From NCBI GenBank assembly GCA_003531115.1, contig DQHT01000102.1:17192-23945 (forward strand): a stretch of 6,754 bases of DNA, in the 5' to 3' direction. This DNA is from Bacteroidota bacterium. Lineage in GTDB: Bacteria; Bacteroidota; Bacteroidia; UBA8524. How positions within the stretch are numbered: the first letter of the stretch is position 1; each line of letters opens with the position of its first letter. Positions 6,663 through 6,754 of the stretch are shown here, piece after piece. Made by a program: the position numbers and the translations under genes. The notes beneath the pieces are model-generated. The model was not told the origin of the DNA. It saw nothing but the letters and a program-made list of their open reading frames with translations, and did not search any database.

Positions 6663-6754
6663 CGTCATCTTGAGCTTGAGCCTGCCCTGAGCTTTCCGAA
6701 GGGATAAATTCCACGACCGAAGCAATCTGACGCATAGCGTCATCCTGAAGGAGC
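6663..6754. repeat. REP-like dispersed repeat, cut by the window edge
   Basis: Two direct copies of CGTCATC(C/T)TGA(A/G) lie at 6663-6674 and 6738-6749, 75 bases apart. Between them is CCCTGAGCTTTCCGAAGGG (6684-6702), an imperfect palindrome with matching CCCT/AGGG ends. A perfect hairpin TGACGC-ATA-GCGTCA occupies 6728-6742. The GTCATCCTGAG and CCTGAGCxTxxCGAAGGG words resemble dispersed palindromic repeats seen between genes in many bacteria, including Bacteroidota (recalled, not searched). No reliable ORF is present. The element sits just beyond the octamer array and probably continues past the window. Confidence 0.6.

Noticed and set aside
6532..6735. Longer prmC (359 residues) starting at the ATG at 6735
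   Set aside because: The extension is repeat DNA with no family homology, and a -7 promoter element lies just before the ATG at 6531.

Overview
The window looks like chromosomal DNA of a Bacteroidota bacterium, possibly near the Saprospiria/Chitinophagia side; the class is inference. Supporting signs are a secreted TPR-CHAT protein, a PD40/TolB-like lipoprotein of a type common in that phylum, the absence of clear Shine-Dalgarno sequences before the genes, and a perfect match to the Bacteroidota -7 promoter element (TAnnTTTG) just before prmC. Four protein genes fill nearly all of the sequence.

Layout: an octamer repeat tract (1-48) lies upstream of a large plus-strand gene (121-3582). That gene encodes an exported protein with about a dozen TPR-like repeats and a C-terminal CHAT caspase-like protease domain with an intact His/Cys pair. 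It converges on a minus-strand gene (3619-4731) for a lipoprotein with a six-bladed PD40 propeller; the 36 bp between their stop codons is almost wholly octamer repeat. A 204 bp gap follows, holding a possible promoter, a small hairpin and a heptamer repeat tract. Next come two minus-strand genes, 21 bp apart and probably co-transcribed: prmC (5656-6531, release-factor glutamine methyltransferase) and a short-chain dehydrogenase (4936-5634). Upstream of prmC are a promoter-like element, a long octamer tract (6545-6654) and part of a REP-like dispersed repeat running off the right edge.

The genes do not form an obvious single pathway. prmC is translation housekeeping, the SDR is a generic oxidoreductase of unknown substrate, and the two exported proteins are convergent, so they are not one operon. 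The CHAT protein has no gasdermin, CRISPR or other known partner within the window, so a defence role is not supported here.

The most unusual signal is in the spacers. Every intergenic region longer than about 21 bp carries a degenerate short tandem array of 7 or 8 bp period. Three of the four arrays resemble variants of one unit, roughly (A/G)(A/G/T)TC-N-(A/C)AC. The two arrays lying upstream of genes face the same way relative to those genes.
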